From contig NZ_RWKH01000008.1 in the NCBI RefSeq assembly GCF_003984625.1, positions 62,001 to 126,000 of the forward strand: a stretch of 64,000 nucleotides of DNA. The letters are read 5' to 3'. Source of the DNA: Variovorax sp. DXTD-1. GTDB lineage: Bacteria > Pseudomonadota > Gammaproteobacteria > Burkholderiales > Burkholderiaceae_C. Positions 48,170 through 58,985 of the stretch are shown here, piece after piece. The notes beneath the pieces are model-generated. The model was not told the DNA's origin. It saw nothing but the letters and a program-made list of their open reading frames with translations, and did not search any database. Made by a program: the position numbers and the translations under genes. Positions within the stretch are counted from its first letter, which is position 1; each line of letters opens with the position of its first letter.

Positions 48170-50230
48170 TCAATCGGGCTGGGCCTGCGCCATGCCCTGG
48201 TGTCGCAGCAGCGCATCAAGCTGCGGCTCGCGGCCGCGGAAAGCCTTGAACGAATCCATGGCACTGCGGCTTCCGCCCGCTTCGAGGATGGCCTGGCGGT
48301 ACCTGCGGCCGGTTTCGATGTTCGGCTGGCCGTCGGCGCCCACGGTTTCCTCGAAAGCGGCGTAGGCGTCGGCGCTCAGCACTTCGGCCCACTTGTAGCT
48401 GTAGTAGCCGGCAGCGTAGCCGCCCGAGAAGATGTGGCTGAAAGTGTTGGGCGTGCGGCTGAAAGGCGGCGCAGGCATCACGGCCACTTCGGCGCGCACC
48501 ATGCCCAGCAGCGCGAGTACGCCGCCCGGCTGCGCGTTGGCGGCCTGGTACTCGGTGTGCAGCAGCATGTCGAACAGCGAGAACTCGATCTGGCGCAAGG
48601 TCTGCAGGCCGCTCTGGAAGTTCTTGGCGGCGGTCATCTTGTCGAACAGCGCACGCGGCAGCGGCTCGCCGGTATCGACGTGGGCGGTCATGTGCCTGAG
48701 CACGTCCCATTCCCAGCAGAAGTTTTCCATGAACTGGCTCGGCAGCTCGACGGCGTCCCATTCGACGCCGCTGATGCCCGACACGTCGCGCTCGTTCACC
48801 TGCGTGAGCATGTGATGCAAGCCGTGGCCGAATTCGTGGAAGAGGGTGGTCACGTCGTCGTGCGTGAGCAGCGGCGGCTTGCCGTCAACACCGCTCGCAA
48901 AGTTGCACACCAGCTGCGCCACCGGCGTTTGCAGGGTGCCGTCGTCGGGCCGCAGCCAGCGTGCGCGCACGTCGTCCATCCAGGCGCCGCCGCGCTTGGC
49001 GGCACGGGCGGAGGGATCGAGATAGAACTGGCCGACCTTCTGCACGCCGTTGGCCGTCTGGCGTTCGATGCGATAGAACTCCACGCTCGGGTGCCAGGTG
49101 GGGGCGTTGTCGCGCCGGATGGAAACCTCGAACAGCGTTTCGACGATCTTGAAGAGGCCGGCCATCACCTTGGGTGCCGGGAAGTACTGCTTGACCTCCT
49201 GCTCGCTGAACGCATAGCGCGCTTCCTTCAGCTTTTCGCCGATGTAGCTCCAGTCCCAGGCTTGCGGATCGGCAATGTTCAACTGCTCCGATGCGAACAC
49301 GCGCAGGTCGGCCAGGTCGCGCTCGCCATACGGCTTGGCCTTGGCCGCCAGGTCGCGCAGGAACTTGACCACCTGCTCGGGCGATTCGGCCATCTTGGGC
49401 ACGACCGAGAGTTCGCCGAAATTCCTGTAGCCGAGCAGCCTGGCTTCTTCTTCGCGCAGCGCGAGGATCTCGTTGATGAGCGCGGTGTTGTCGAAGGCCG
49501 CATCGCCCAACTCGCTGGCGCGCGTGACATACGCGCGGTAGAGCGTTTCGCGCAGCGCACTGCTCTTGGCGAACTGCATCACAGGCAGGTAGCAGGGCAT
49601 CTTGAGCGTGAGCTTGTAGCCCTGCTTGCCCTCGGCTTCGGCGGCCGCGCGGGCGGCGCCAATCACGTCTTCAGGCACGCCCTCGAGTTCGCCAAGCGCC
49701 ACGTAGTATGAGAAAGCGTCGGTGGCGTCGAGCGCGTTTTCGCTGAATTTCTGGCTCAGCTCGGCCTGGCGTTCCTGGATATCGGCAAAGCGCTTCTTCG
49801 CATCGCCCTGGAGTTCCGCGCCGCCGAGTACGAAGTTGCGCACGGCATTGCGGTGCGCCTGGCGCTGCTCGGGGTTGAGCGTGGCCGTGTCGATGGCCTT
49901 GTACTTGGCGTACAGGCGCTCGTCGGAGCCCAGCCGGGTCCAGAACGCGGTGACGCGGGGCATGGCCTCGTTGTAGGCGGCGCGCAGCTCCGGCGTATCG
50001 GCCACGGCGTTGAGGTGGCCCACGGCTCCCCAGGCGCGGCTGAAGCGTTCGGAGGCGACGTCGAGCACCTTGGAAACCGCATTCCAGTCGGCCGGAAAGT
50101 CAGCCGCCGTGACGGTCTGCAGCGCCGCCTCGGCATCGGCCAGCAAGATGTCGACCGCGGGCGCGACGTGCTCGGGCTTGATGCGGTCGAACAGCGGGAG
50201 ATCGGCGAAGTCGAGGAGGGGGTTGGTCAT
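48170..50230 (-). CDS. prlC: Oligopeptidase A (M3 metallopeptidase)
   Basis: A 686-residue cytoplasmic zinc peptidase that degrades peptides, including cleaved signal peptides. The zinc motif is HEFGHGLHH, with the third ligand Glu about 25 residues later in SGVEWDAVELPSQFMENF. Other M3 landmarks are YFPAPKVMAGLF and FSHIFSGGYAAGYYSYKWAEVL. ATG 50230 was chosen; an in-frame GTG at 50239 overlaps the folD stop (GTGA) and would add three residues. It is downstream of folD. Confidence 0.96.
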   Translation of the reverse strand: MTNPLLDFADLPLFDRIKPEHVAPAVDILLADAEAALQTVTAADFPADWNAVSKVLDVASERFSRAWGAVGHLNAVADTPELRAAYNEAMPRVTAFWTRLGSDERLYAKYKAIDTATLNPEQRQAHRNAVRNFVLGGAELQGDAKKRFADIQERQAELSQKFSENALDATDAFSYYVALGELEGVPEDVIGAARAAAEAEGKQGYKLTLKMPCYLPVMQFAKSSALRETLYRAYVTRASELGDAAFDNTALINEILALREEEARLLGYRNFGELSVVPKMAESPEQVVKFLRDLAAKAKPYGERDLADLRVFASEQLNIADPQAWDWSYIGEKLKEARYAFSEQEVKQYFPAPKVMAGLFKIVETLFEVSIRRDNAPTWHPSVEFYRIERQTANGVQKVGQFYLDPSARAAKRGGAWMDDVRARWLRPDDGTLQTPVAQLVCNFASGVDGKPPLLTHDDVTTLFHEFGHGLHHMLTQVNERDVSGISGVEWDAVELPSQFMENFCWEWDVLRHMTAHVDTGEPLPRALFDKMTAAKNFQSGLQTLRQIEFSLFDMLLHTEYQAANAQPGGVLALLGMVRAEVAVMPAPPFSRTPNTFSHIFSGGYAAGYYSYKWAEVLSADAYAAFEETVGADGQPNIETGRRYRQAILEAGGSRSAMDSFKAFRGREPQLDALLRHQGMAQAQPD

Positions 50231-50235
50231 GGAAA

Positions 50236-51087
50236 TCACTTTGCGGCGCGTTCCGCAGCTTCAAGGGTGTTGGCGAGCAGCATTGCGCGCGTCATGGGTC
50301 CGACACCGCCGGGCACGGGGGTGATCCAGCTGGCCACTTCCTTGACGCTGTCGAAATCGGCGTCGCCGGCCAGCTTGCCGTCTTCCTTGCGGTTCATGCC
50401 CACGTCGATCACCACGGCGCCCGGCTTCACCATGTCGGCCGTCAGCAGGTTGCGCTTGCCCACGGCAGCGACGATCACGTCGGCCTGCCGGGTGATGGCG
50501 GCCAGGTCTTGCGTGGCGCTGTGGCAGATGGTGACGGTGGCGTTCTTGGCCAGCAGCATCATGGCCATCGGCTTGCCGACGATGTTGCTGCGGCCGATGA
50601 CCACCGCGTGCTTGCCGCGCAGGTCGTAGCCGATGGATTCGAGCATCTTCATGCAGCCGTGCGGCGTGCAGGGCCAGAAGCCCGGCTGGCCGACCATCAG
50701 CGCGCCGGCGCTGGCCACATGGAAGCCGTCGATGTCCTTGGCCGGAGAGATGGCTTCGATGACGCGGTGGCTGTCCATGTGCTTGGGCAGCGGCAGCTGC
50801 ACCAGGATGCCGTGCACCTGGGGGTCGTCGTTGAGCGCCTCGATGCGCGCCAGCAGTTCGGGCTCGGTCATGCTGGCGGAATGGCGCTCGAGATGCGCGG
50901 TGAGCCCGGTCTGGCTGCTGTCGTTGACTTTGTGCTTCACGTAGACCTGGCTCGCCGGATCTTCACCCACCAGGATGATGGTCAGCGTGGGTTCCACGCC
51001 GCGCGCCTTCAGTGCGGCAATGCGGCCGGCCACATCGGCGCGGATTTTCTGGGCCAGCGCATTGCCATCGATCAATTGAGCGGTCAT
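50236..51087 (-). CDS. folD: Methylenetetrahydrofolate dehydrogenase/cyclohydrolase FolD
   Basis: A 283-residue bifunctional enzyme of one-carbon metabolism that converts 5,10-methylene-THF to 10-formyl-THF with NADP. The catalytic Lys is in [14 protein letters not shown], and [36 protein letters not shown] and the C-terminal [15 protein letters not shown] are family signatures. It starts 80 bases after the FixJ-type regulator gene, separated by a terminator. Confidence 0.97.
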   Translation of the reverse strand: MTAQLIDGNALAQKIRADVAGRIAALKARGVEPTLTIILVGEDPASQVYVKHKVNDSSQTGLTAHLERHSASMTEPELLARIEALNDDPQVHGILVQLPLPKHMDSHRVIEAISPAKDIDGFHVASAGALMVGQPGFWPCTPHGCMKMLESIGYDLRGKHAVVIGRSNIVGKPMAMMLLAKNATVTICHSATQDLAAITRQADVIVAAVGKRNLLTADMVKPGAVVIDVGMNRKEDGKLAGDADFDSVKEVASWITPVPGGVGPMTRAMLLANTLEAAERAAK

Positions 51088-51105
51088 CGGTTTCGATTTT
51101 CCAAG

Positions 51106-51130
51106 TAAAAACGCCCGCTTGCGCAGGCGT
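51106..51130 (-). terminator. Intrinsic terminator of the two-component operon
   Basis: On the minus strand ACGCCTGC pairs with GCGGGCGT (one U-G pair) across a GCAA tetraloop, followed by TTTT. It lies 37 bases after the response-regulator stop and before folD. Confidence 0.8.
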
Positions 51131-51167
51131 GGGGAACATTCGTCGCTATCGGGGAGATAGCTGGTTT

Positions 51168-51800
51168 TCAGGCCTTGGCTGCGGGCGCCGCCTGCCCGAG
51201 CGCGATCTTGAGCAGATCGGCCACGGTGTTGGCGTTGAGCTTTTCCATGATGTTGGCGCGGTGCGCCTCGACCGTCTTGATGCTGATGCCCAGGTCGTCC
51301 GCAATCTGCTTGTTCAGGCGGCCGGCGACGATACGTTCGAGCACCTGGGCTTCGCGGCCGGTGAGCTTGGACAGCAGCGCGTCGCGGCTGGCCGACTGCT
51401 GGTGCTGGGTGAAAGCGCCGCGCGCGTGCTCGAGCATGCGCTCGACCAGCGTGACGAGCTCTTCGTCGTTGAAAGGCTTCTGGATGAAATCCATGGCGCC
51501 CTTCTTCATGCTGTCGACCGCCATCGGCACGTCACCGTGGCCGGTGATCACCACGATGGGCAGCGGGGAGCGCCGCTCGATCAGCCGGTCTTGCAGTTCG
51601 AGCCCCGTCATGCCGGCCATGCGGATGTCGACGATCAGACAGGCGACTTCGCGCGGGTCGTATCGGGAAAGAAAAGACTCGGCTGAATCGAAGCAGCGAA
51701 CCCTGTAGTCCTTGCCCTCGAGCAGCCATTGCAGCGAATCTCGTACGGCCTCGTCGTCATCGACGACATAGACAGTGCCCTTCTTCGGAATCAAACTCAT
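51168..51800 (-). CDS. FixJ/LuxR-type response regulator
   Basis: A 210-residue regulator. The receiver domain has [16 protein letters not shown], the phospho-acceptor D58 in [30 protein letters not shown] and the Lys in IQKPF. A LuxR-type helix-turn-helix follows ([22 protein letters not shown], then [16 protein letters not shown]). ATG 51800 overlaps the sensor gene stop as ATGA, so it is paired with that kinase. The operon diverges from the pyruvate dehydrogenase genes, which may be its target (inference). Confidence 0.95.
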   Translation of the reverse strand: MSLIPKKGTVYVVDDDEAVRDSLQWLLEGKDYRVRCFDSAESFLSRYDPREVACLIVDIRMAGMTGLELQDRLIERRSPLPIVVITGHGDVPMAVDSMKKGAMDFIQKPFNDEELVTLVERMLEHARGAFTQHQQSASRDALLSKLTGREAQVLERIVAGRLNKQIADDLGISIKTVEAHRANIMEKLNANTVADLLKIALGQAAPAAKA

Positions 51801-54337
51801 GCAGGTACCTTTGCCTCGTCGCTTGCTACGGAACTGGGAGCGTCCAACACCGGAATCCAGAAGGAAAAGCGGCATCCGATCACATCCGGGCCATTGTAGA
51901 TGTTCTCCGCCTGCATCCGTCCACGGTGCGACTCGACGATGGTGCGGCAGAGATTCAGCCCGATGCCCATGCCTTCGGGCTTGGTGGAGAAGAAGGCCTC
52001 GTAGAGCCGGTCCATCACCTCGGGCGCCAGACCCTTGCCGGTGTCCTGCACCGAGAACTCGATGGCGTTGTGGCCTTCGATCACCTTGGGCAGCACGCGC
52101 AGCTCCACGCTCCGGCGGGCAAGGGGGCGCTCTGCAATGTCGATGGCCTCGGCGGCATTCTTCAGCAGGTTGACCATGACCTGCTCGATCAGGATGGGGT
52201 CCACGCGCACCACCGGCAGCCGCGCCGCCACGTAGTGGTTGAGCCGCACATTGCGCCGCCGCAGCTCGATGCCCGCCAGTTCGACCGCCTCGCTCACCAT
52301 GGTGGCCACGTCGGCGGGCGTGCGGTTGGGCTCGCTGCGCTTCACGAAGGAGCGGATGCGCTGGATGATCTGGCCCGCGCGCTGCGCCTGCTTGGAGGTT
52401 TTTTCCAGCGCCGCAAGCAGCGCCTCGGTGTCGATCGACTGCCCCTTGATGCGGGACATCATCCCGTTGCAGTAGTTGGTGATGGCTGTGAGCGGCTGGT
52501 TGAGCTCGTGCGCCACGCTGGACGCCATTTCGCCCATCGTGATCAGGCGGCTCGCGGCTTGGGCGCGGTCGGCCTGCGCGGCGGCCTGCTCCTCTGCATC
52601 GCGCCGCGGCGTGATGTCGGTGGCAATCACCAGCTGGGCGAGCCGGCCGTCGACCCAGGTGAGATAGCGTGATCGCACTTCGAGCCACTTGCCCAAGTGC
52701 GGCACGAAGATCTCGTTATTGGCGGTCTGGGCGGCGGTCAGGGTATCGATCGGCAGGCCGGCGTAGGGGTCGACGTCGTCCAGGCCTTCGTCGTGCGCAT
52801 TGGAGGCCGGCACGCCCGCCTGCGCCACCATGCCCAGGTGGCCTACGGTGTCGGAGCCGAACCAGAGCCGGTACAGCTTGTTAGCGAACAGCAGCTCCTC
52901 GCTGCCGATGGGGGCGACCGACACCGCGGCGTCCAGAGCTTCCAGCACGGTGGTGAAGCGCTCGTACGAGGCCGACAGCTGCTCGCGGATGCGCGTGGGC
53001 TCGGTGATGTCGGTCATCGAGGTCATCCAGCCGGTCTGGTGGCCGCGCGCATCGATCAGCGGCGACACGTAGAGGCGCGCATTGAACACGCTGCCGTTCT
53101 TGCGCTTTACGCGCACCTGGAAGCCGCCGGGCAGGGCGCGCCCGTGCAGCTCTTCTTCGAGCCGCTCGTTCATGACTTCGCGGTCCGACTCCAGCCAGTA
53201 GGGGAAGGGCGGCGCCTGGCCCACCAGTTCGGCTTCGCTCCAGCCCGTCATGGCGCAGAAAGCGGCGTTCACGTAGGTGATGCGCCCCTGCAGGTCGAGC
53301 ACGCGCATGCCGGTGAGCATGGAGTTTTCCATGGCGCGCCGGAAATTGGTTTCGGCAACCAGCCGCTGCTGCGCCTGCTGGCGCCTTCGGGTGTGCCGCC
53401 AGGTGCCGATCAGCATCCAGCTCGTCAGCACGCTGAGCGCACAGACCAGCCAGAACAGGCCATTGCCGACCACCCCTTGCGAGGTGCGATAGGCCTGTGC
53501 TCGCAGCACCAGTGCATTGCCCACCGGCGACACCGGCACCTCGTATTCGTTGGTTCTTTCGGACCAGGGCAGCAGGCGCGTGCCGCCTTCCCTCGGGCTG
53601 ACGGTGTTGCCCGCAATCGGATTGCCCTTGGCGTCGAGCAGCGACACCGCATAGCGCGCCTGCACTTCCGAGGGCATGCCGTAGCGCAGCAGGCCGTCGA
53701 TCGAAAATTCGCCCAGCACGACACCCGCGAACAGGCCCTGGTCGAAAAGCGGGATGTGCAGCTGCAGCATCGCCGTGGGGTCGCCGCCGGCCGTCGGCTG
53801 GGAGAAAACGGGCTGGCGCAGCTCGCGTGCCAGCGCATAGTTGCTCTCGACGTCGCCCGGGCGCAGCACGTCGCCGATGAGGTGCTGCTGCGAGGGATGC
53901 ACGCTCGGCGCGGAATAGCCGGCCTTGAAGCGGCGGCGGTCGTCGATCCACGTGACCGTTTGCAGTTCGGGGAACTGGCTCACCAGCGACTCCGCGCGGC
54001 TCGCGAACTCGACCGGATCGATTTCCCGGTTCGATGCATCGCGCGCAATGCGCATCAGCTGCTCCTGCCGCTCCAGCAGGCGCAGGCGCATGCGCTGCTG
54101 TGCGTACTCGACGTCGCGCCGGACCGATTCCTGCTCGCGCTCCACCTCTTCTGTGCGCAAATACCAGAACGCCGAAACGATGGCGGCAAGGAACAGCAGC
54201 ACCGCCGCGATGGGCGCGAGCATGGCGACGGCGTCCTGCAGCACCGGCGTTTGCCGGCGCCACCAGCGGCGCCACCAGGAAAGAGGTGACGCGGTCACGG
54301 CGCTGCGGGCCACCGCCAGCGGAGAGGAAAGAGGCAT
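51797..54337 (-). CDS. PAS-domain sensor histidine kinase
   Basis: An 846-residue membrane kinase. One helix lies near residues 38-60 and another near 300-320, enclosing a periplasmic sensor region of about 240 residues. Two PAS-type domains follow (MENSMLTGMRVLDLQGRITY with VNAAFCAMTGWSEAE; then VLEALDAAVSVAP). The phospho-acceptor is H610 in SVAHELNQPL, and the ATPase domain has NLLKNAAEAID, DTGKGLAPE and GMGIGLNLCR. The FixL/DctB-like H-box suits the FixJ-type partner. The signal is unknown; it lies upstream of and divergent from aceE. Confidence 0.93.
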   Translation of the reverse strand: MPLSSPLAVARSAVTASPLSWWRRWWRRQTPVLQDAVAMLAPIAAVLLFLAAIVSAFWYLRTEEVEREQESVRRDVEYAQQRMRLRLLERQEQLMRIARDASNREIDPVEFASRAESLVSQFPELQTVTWIDDRRRFKAGYSAPSVHPSQQHLIGDVLRPGDVESNYALARELRQPVFSQPTAGGDPTAMLQLHIPLFDQGLFAGVVLGEFSIDGLLRYGMPSEVQARYAVSLLDAKGNPIAGNTVSPREGGTRLLPWSERTNEYEVPVSPVGNALVLRAQAYRTSQGVVGNGLFWLVCALSVLTSWMLIGTWRHTRRRQQAQQRLVAETNFRRAMENSMLTGMRVLDLQGRITYVNAAFCAMTGWSEAELVGQAPPFPYWLESDREVMNERLEEELHGRALPGGFQVRVKRKNGSVFNARLYVSPLIDARGHQTGWMTSMTDITEPTRIREQLSASYERFTTVLEALDAAVSVAPIGSEELLFANKLYRLWFGSDTVGHLGMVAQAGVPASNAHDEGLDDVDPYAGLPIDTLTAAQTANNEIFVPHLGKWLEVRSRYLTWVDGRLAQLVIATDITPRRDAEEQAAAQADRAQAASRLITMGEMASSVAHELNQPLTAITNYCNGMMSRIKGQSIDTEALLAALEKTSKQAQRAGQIIQRIRSFVKRSEPNRTPADVATMVSEAVELAGIELRRRNVRLNHYVAARLPVVRVDPILIEQVMVNLLKNAAEAIDIAERPLARRSVELRVLPKVIEGHNAIEFSVQDTGKGLAPEVMDRLYEAFFSTKPEGMGIGLNLCRTIVESHRGRMQAENIYNGPDVIGCRFSFWIPVLDAPSSVASDEAKVPA

Positions 54338-54467
54338 CTTCCGAGTTTAGGGGATGCTCTCCTGCGCGGCGCGCCGAAGGCCCGGTGCCATTGGTTCTGG
54401 CGCGGTCGCAGCCAAACGAGTGCGGATTGCAAATATCACATTAAGAAATCGATATGCGCCATTTGAA

Positions 54468-54483
54468 ATAGAAGCATTTCTAT
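54468..54483. promoter_or_regulatory. Palindrome in the aceE upstream region
   Basis: ATAGAA-GCAT-TTCTAT is a perfect inverted repeat in the AT-rich 216-bp gap between the kinase gene and aceE, 71 bases before the aceE start. It is a candidate operator for the pyruvate dehydrogenase operon. Confidence 0.45.
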
Positions 54484-54553
54484 GCGAAACTCGCCCGCGT
54501 TTATCGAAGACCGCACTTAAATTACAGCCACAGCCCTAATAGGAGAGACAAGC

Positions 54554-57268
54554 ATGTCGGCAAATCCCGAGAACCTGTTCGGCTCGGCCGCGAATGACGC
54601 GGACGCCCAGGAGACCCGTGAATGGATGGATGCACTGTCCTCCGTCATCCAGAGCGAGGGCCCTGAGCGGGCTCACTTCCTTCTCGAGCAGTTGCTCGAG
54701 CATGCCCGGCAGCACAGCATCGACAAGCCGTTCTCTGCCAACACCGCCTACGTCAACACCATCGAGCCCGATCAGGAAGAGCGTTGCCCCGGCAACCTCG
54801 AGATCGAAGAGCGCCTGCGCGCCTACATGCGCTGGAACGCCATGGCGATGGTGGTCAAGGCCAACCGCCATCATCCCCCCGAAGGCGGCGACCTCGGCGG
54901 CCACATCGGCTCTTTTGCCTCGTTGGCCAACATGTTCGGGGCCGGCTTCAATCACTTCTGGCACGCCGAGAGCGAAAACCATGGTGGCGACTGCCTTTAT
55001 ATCCAGGGCCACGTGTCGCCCGGTATCTATGCCCGCGCCTACCTGGAAGGCCGCCTGACCGAAGAGCAGCTGCTCAACTTCCGCCAGGAAGTCGACGGCA
55101 AGGGCCTGTCCAGCTACCCGCATCCGAAGCTGATGCCTGAGTTCTGGCAGTTCCCCACGGTGTCGATGGGCCTCGGCCCGCTGATGGCCATCTACCAGGC
55201 CCGCTTCCTCAAGTACCTGCACGCCCGCGGCATTGCCAACACCGAGAACCGCAAGGTCTGGGTATTCTGCGGCGACGGCGAAATGGACGAAGTCGAGTCG
55301 ATGGGTGCCATTGGCCTGGCGGCGCGCGAAGGCCTCGACAACCTGATTTTCGTCATCAACTGCAACCTGCAGCGCCTCGATGGCCCGGTGCGCGGCAACG
55401 GCAAGATCATCCAGGAGCTCGAAGGCGAATTCCGTGGGTCGGGATGGAACGTCATCAAGCTGATCTGGGGCAGCAACTGGGACCCACTGATCGCACGCGA
55501 CAAGGAAGGTGCGCTGCGCAAGATCATGATGGAGACCAACGACGGCGACTACCAGGCCTTCAAGGCCAATGACGGCGCCTACGTTCGCAAGCACTTCTTC
55601 GGCCGCGATCCGCGCACGCTCGAGATGGTGTCCAAGATGAGCGACGACGACATCTGGCAGCTGCGCCGCGGCGGCCACGATTCGCAAAAGGTCTATGCGG
55701 CCTTCGACGCGGCCGTGAAGCACAAGGGGCAGCCCACGGTGCTCCTGATCAAGACGGTCAAGGGCTTCGGCATGGGCAAGATCGGCGAGGGCAAGAACAA
55801 CGTCCACCAGACGAAGAAGCTCAGCGACGAGGACATCATGGCCTTCCGCGACCGCTTCAACATTCCGATTCCGGACAGCAAGATTGCAGACCTGCCGTTC
55901 TACAAGCCGGCGGACGACACGCCGGAAATGAAGTACCTGCACGAGCGCCGCAAGGCCCTCGGCGGCTACCTGCCGCACCGCCGCACCAAGGCTGACGAAA
56001 GCTTCACGGTGCCTTCGCTCGACACCTTCAAGTCGGTGATGGAACCCACGGCCGAGGGCCGCGAGATCTCGACCACGCAGGCCTACGTGCGCTTCTTGAC
56101 GCAGCTCTTGCGCGACAAGGCGCTGGGCCCGCGCGTCGTTCCCATTCTTGTGGACGAGGCGCGCACCTTCGGCATGGAAGGGTTGTTCCGCCAGATCGGC
56201 ATCTACAACCCCGCAGGCCAGCAGTACACCCCGGTCGACAAGGACCAGGTCATGTACTACAAGGAAGACAAGGCCGGCCAGATCCTGCAGGAAGGCATCA
56301 ACGAAGCCGGCGGCATGTCCAGCTGGATTGCCGCGGCCACCTCGTACAGCACCAACAACCGGATCATGGTGCCGTTCTACGTGTACTACTCGATGTTCGG
56401 CTTCCAGCGCATCGGCGACCTGGCCTGGGCAGCCGGCGACATGCAGGCGCGCGGCTTCCTGCTGGGCGGTACGTCGGGGCGCACCACGCTCAACGGCGAA
56501 GGCCTGCAGCACGAAGACGGCCACAGCCACATCCTGGCCAACACCATTCCCAACTGCGTGAGCTACGACCCGACCTTCGCGCACGAAGTGGGCGTGATCC
56601 TGCACCATGGCCTGAAGCGCATGGTCGAGAAGCAGGACAACGTCTATTACTACCTGACGCTGCTCAACGAGAACTACGCGATGCCAGGCCTGCAGCCCGG
56701 CACTGAAGAGCAGATCATCAAGGGCATGTACCTGTCGAAGCAGGGCCCCGCACTCAAGGCCAAGGCGCCCACGGTGCAACTGCTCGGCAGCGGCACCATC
56801 CTGCGCGAAAGCTTTGCCGCGCAAGAACTGCTCGAGAAGGACTGGGGCGTGTCCGCCTCGGTGTGGAGCTGCCCGAGCTTCAACGAGCTGACCCGCGACG
56901 GCCAGGACGCCGACCGCTGGAGCCTGCTGCACCCGGACCAGACGCCGCGCGTGCCCTTCGTGGCCGAGCAACTCGCGCCTACCGCAGGCCCGGTGATCGC
57001 GTCGACCGACTACATGAAGGCCTATGCCGAGCAGATCCGCCCCTTCATTCCGAAGGGCCGCAACTACAAGGTGCTGGGCACCGACGGCTTCGGCCGCAGC
57101 GACTTCCGCAACAAGCTGCGCGAGCACTTCGAGATCAACCGCCACTACATCGTGGTGGCCGCGCTCAAGGCGTTGAGCGAAGATGGCACCGTGCCCGTAG
57201 CCAAGGTGGTGGAAGCGATCAAGAAGTACGGCATCAATGTCGACAAGGTCAACCCGCTTTACGCCTGA
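54554..57268 (+). CDS. aceE: Pyruvate dehydrogenase E1, homodimeric type
   Basis: A 904-residue thiamine diphosphate enzyme that decarboxylates pyruvate and acylates the lipoyl arm of E2. It has [40 protein letters not shown], the ThDP motif beginning GDGEMDE and ending with [16 protein letters not shown], and the C-terminal transketolase region. Length is close to the E. coli enzyme (887). AGGAG lies upstream of ATG 54554. It begins the operon aceE-aceF-BPH-like-lpdA. Confidence 0.97.
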   Translation: MSANPENLFGSAANDADAQETREWMDALSSVIQSEGPERAHFLLEQLLEHARQHSIDKPFSANTAYVNTIEPDQEERCPGNLEIEERLRAYMRWNAMAMVVKANRHHPPEGGDLGGHIGSFASLANMFGAGFNHFWHAESENHGGDCLYIQGHVSPGIYARAYLEGRLTEEQLLNFRQEVDGKGLSSYPHPKLMPEFWQFPTVSMGLGPLMAIYQARFLKYLHARGIANTENRKVWVFCGDGEMDEVESMGAIGLAAREGLDNLIFVINCNLQRLDGPVRGNGKIIQELEGEFRGSGWNVIKLIWGSNWDPLIARDKEGALRKIMMETNDGDYQAFKANDGAYVRKHFFGRDPRTLEMVSKMSDDDIWQLRRGGHDSQKVYAAFDAAVKHKGQPTVLLIKTVKGFGMGKIGEGKNNVHQTKKLSDEDIMAFRDRFNIPIPDSKIADLPFYKPADDTPEMKYLHERRKALGGYLPHRRTKADESFTVPSLDTFKSVMEPTAEGREISTTQAYVRFLTQLLRDKALGPRVVPILVDEARTFGMEGLFRQIGIYNPAGQQYTPVDKDQVMYYKEDKAGQILQEGINEAGGMSSWIAAATSYSTNNRIMVPFYVYYSMFGFQRIGDLAWAAGDMQARGFLLGGTSGRTTLNGEGLQHEDGHSHILANTIPNCVSYDPTFAHEVGVILHHGLKRMVEKQDNVYYYLTLLNENYAMPGLQPGTEEQIIKGMYLSKQGPALKAKAPTVQLLGSGTILRESFAAQELLEKDWGVSASVWSCPSFNELTRDGQDADRWSLLHPDQTPRVPFVAEQLAPTAGPVIASTDYMKAYAEQIRPFIPKGRNYKVLGTDGFGRSDFRNKLREHFEINRHYIVVAALKALSEDGTVPVAKVVEAIKKYGINVDKVNPLYA

Positions 57269-57317
57269 ACATCAACAACCAACGAACGAACGGCGCCTCA
57301 CGGCGGGAGACAACGAT

Positions 57318-58985
57318 ATGGCAGCAGTGGAAGTGAAGGTGCCGGACATCGGCGATTTCGATGAAGTCGCGGTGATCGAGGTGCTTGTGAAGGTGGGCGA
57401 CACGGTCAAGGCCGAGCAGTCGCTCATCACCGTCGAATCGGACAAGGCATCGATGGAAATTCCGTCGTCGACCGCCGGTGTGGTGAAAGAAATCAAGGTC
57501 GAGGTCGGCGGCAAGGTGAAAGAGGGCTCCGTGGTCCTCGTGCTCGAGGCCGAAGGGGCAGCGCCGGCACCGGCGCCTGTAGCAGCGGCTCCGGCGCCTG
57601 CGGCTGCCGCCCCGGCGCCCGCAGCCGCGGCGCCTGCTCCGGCTGCCGCGCCCGCGGCTTCGGGCCCCATCGAGATCAAGGTGCCCGACATCGGCGATTT
57701 CAAGGATGTCGCGGTCATCGAGTTGCTGGTGAAACCCGGTGACACCATCGCGGCCGACCAGTCGCTCATCACCGTCGAATCGGACAAGGCCTCGATGGAA
57801 ATTCCGTCGTCGGCAGCGGGCGTGCTCAAGGAGCTCAAGGTCAAGGTGGGCGATACGGTCAATATCGGTGACCTGATTGCCGTGCTTGAAGGCGCAGCAG
57901 GTGGTGCGGCGCCCGCGCAGGCTGCTGCAGCCGCGCCGGCAGCTGCAACCGCCAGTGCGCCAGCTTCGGTTGCCGCTCCGCCAGCGGCCGCCGCAACTCC
58001 GCCGGCTGCTGCCGCACCGCACGAGCCCACTGTGGCGCCCACCGGCAAGCTGCCGCACGCGTCCCCCTCGGTGCGCAAGTTCGCGCGCGAACTCGGTGTG
58101 CCGCTCGAAGAAGTCAAGGGTTCCGGTCCCAAGGGCCGCATCACTCAGGAAGACGTCCAGAGCTTCACCAAGGCCGTAATGAGCGGCCAAGCGAGCACCA
58201 AGGCATCTGCAGCCAAGGCGCCAGCCGGTGGCGGCGGCGCGGACGGCGCGGCATTGGGCCTCATTCCATGGCCAAAGGTCGACTTCGCCAAGTTCGGCGC
58301 GGTCGAGCGCAAGGACCTGTCGCGCATCAAGAAGCTCAGCGGTGCCAACCTGCACCGCAACTGGGTGATGATTCCGCACGTCACCAACAACGACGAAGCC
58401 GACATCACCGAGCTGGAGGCCTTCCGCGTCTCCACCAACAAGGAAAACGAAAAGTCGGGCGTCAAGGTCACGATGCTGGCCTTCGTGATCAAGGCGGTCG
58501 TTGCGGCGCTCAAGAAATTTCCTGACTTCAACGCCAGCCTCGACGGCGACCAGCTCGTCTACAAGCAGTACTACAACATCGGCTTTGCGGCCGACACGCC
58601 CAACGGGCTCGTGGTGCCGGTGCTGAAGGATGCGGACAAGAAGGGCATCCTGCAGATCAGCGCGGAGATGGGCGAACTCGCCAAGAAGGCGCGCGACGGC
58701 AAGCTCGGCTCGGCCGACATGCAGGGCGGCTGCTTCTCGATCAGCTCGCTCGGCGGCATCGGCGGCACGCATTTCACGCCCATCATCAACGCCCCCGAAG
58801 TGGCCATCCTCGGCCTCTCCAAGGGCCAGATGAAGCCGGTGTGGGACGGCAAGCAGTTTGTGCCGCGCCTGACGCTGCCGCTGTCGCTGTCCTACGACCA
58901 CCGCGTGATCGATGGTGCCCTGGCTGCGCGCTTCAACGCCTACCTGGGCCAGGTGCTCGCGGACTATCGCCGAATCCTGCTATGA
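57318..58985 (+). CDS. aceF: Pyruvate dehydrogenase E2, dihydrolipoyl acetyltransferase with two lipoyl domains
   Basis: A 555-residue core enzyme. Two lipoyl domains have the lipoylated Lys in [13 protein letters not shown], near residues 42 and 159, each followed by Ala/Pro linkers. A peripheral subunit-binding domain has [29 protein letters not shown]. The catalytic acyltransferase domain ends with [16 protein letters not shown], which contains the active His. The stop overlaps the next gene's ATG (ATGA). E. coli has three lipoyl domains on E2; here two are on E2 and one on E3. Confidence 0.97.
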   Translation: MAAVEVKVPDIGDFDEVAVIEVLVKVGDTVKAEQSLITVESDKASMEIPSSTAGVVKEIKVEVGGKVKEGSVVLVLEAEGAAPAPAPVAAAPAPAAAAPAPAAAAPAPAAAPAASGPIEIKVPDIGDFKDVAVIELLVKPGDTIAADQSLITVESDKASMEIPSSAAGVLKELKVKVGDTVNIGDLIAVLEGAAGGAAPAQAAAAAPAAATASAPASVAAPPAAAATPPAAAAPHEPTVAPTGKLPHASPSVRKFARELGVPLEEVKGSGPKGRITQEDVQSFTKAVMSGQASTKASAAKAPAGGGGADGAALGLIPWPKVDFAKFGAVERKDLSRIKKLSGANLHRNWVMIPHVTNNDEADITELEAFRVSTNKENEKSGVKVTMLAFVIKAVVAALKKFPDFNASLDGDQLVYKQYYNIGFAADTPNGLVVPVLKDADKKGILQISAEMGELAKKARDGKLGSADMQGGCFSISSLGGIGGTHFTPIINAPEVAILGLSKGQMKPVWDGKQFVPRLTLPLSLSYDHRVIDGALAARFNAYLGQVLADYRRILL

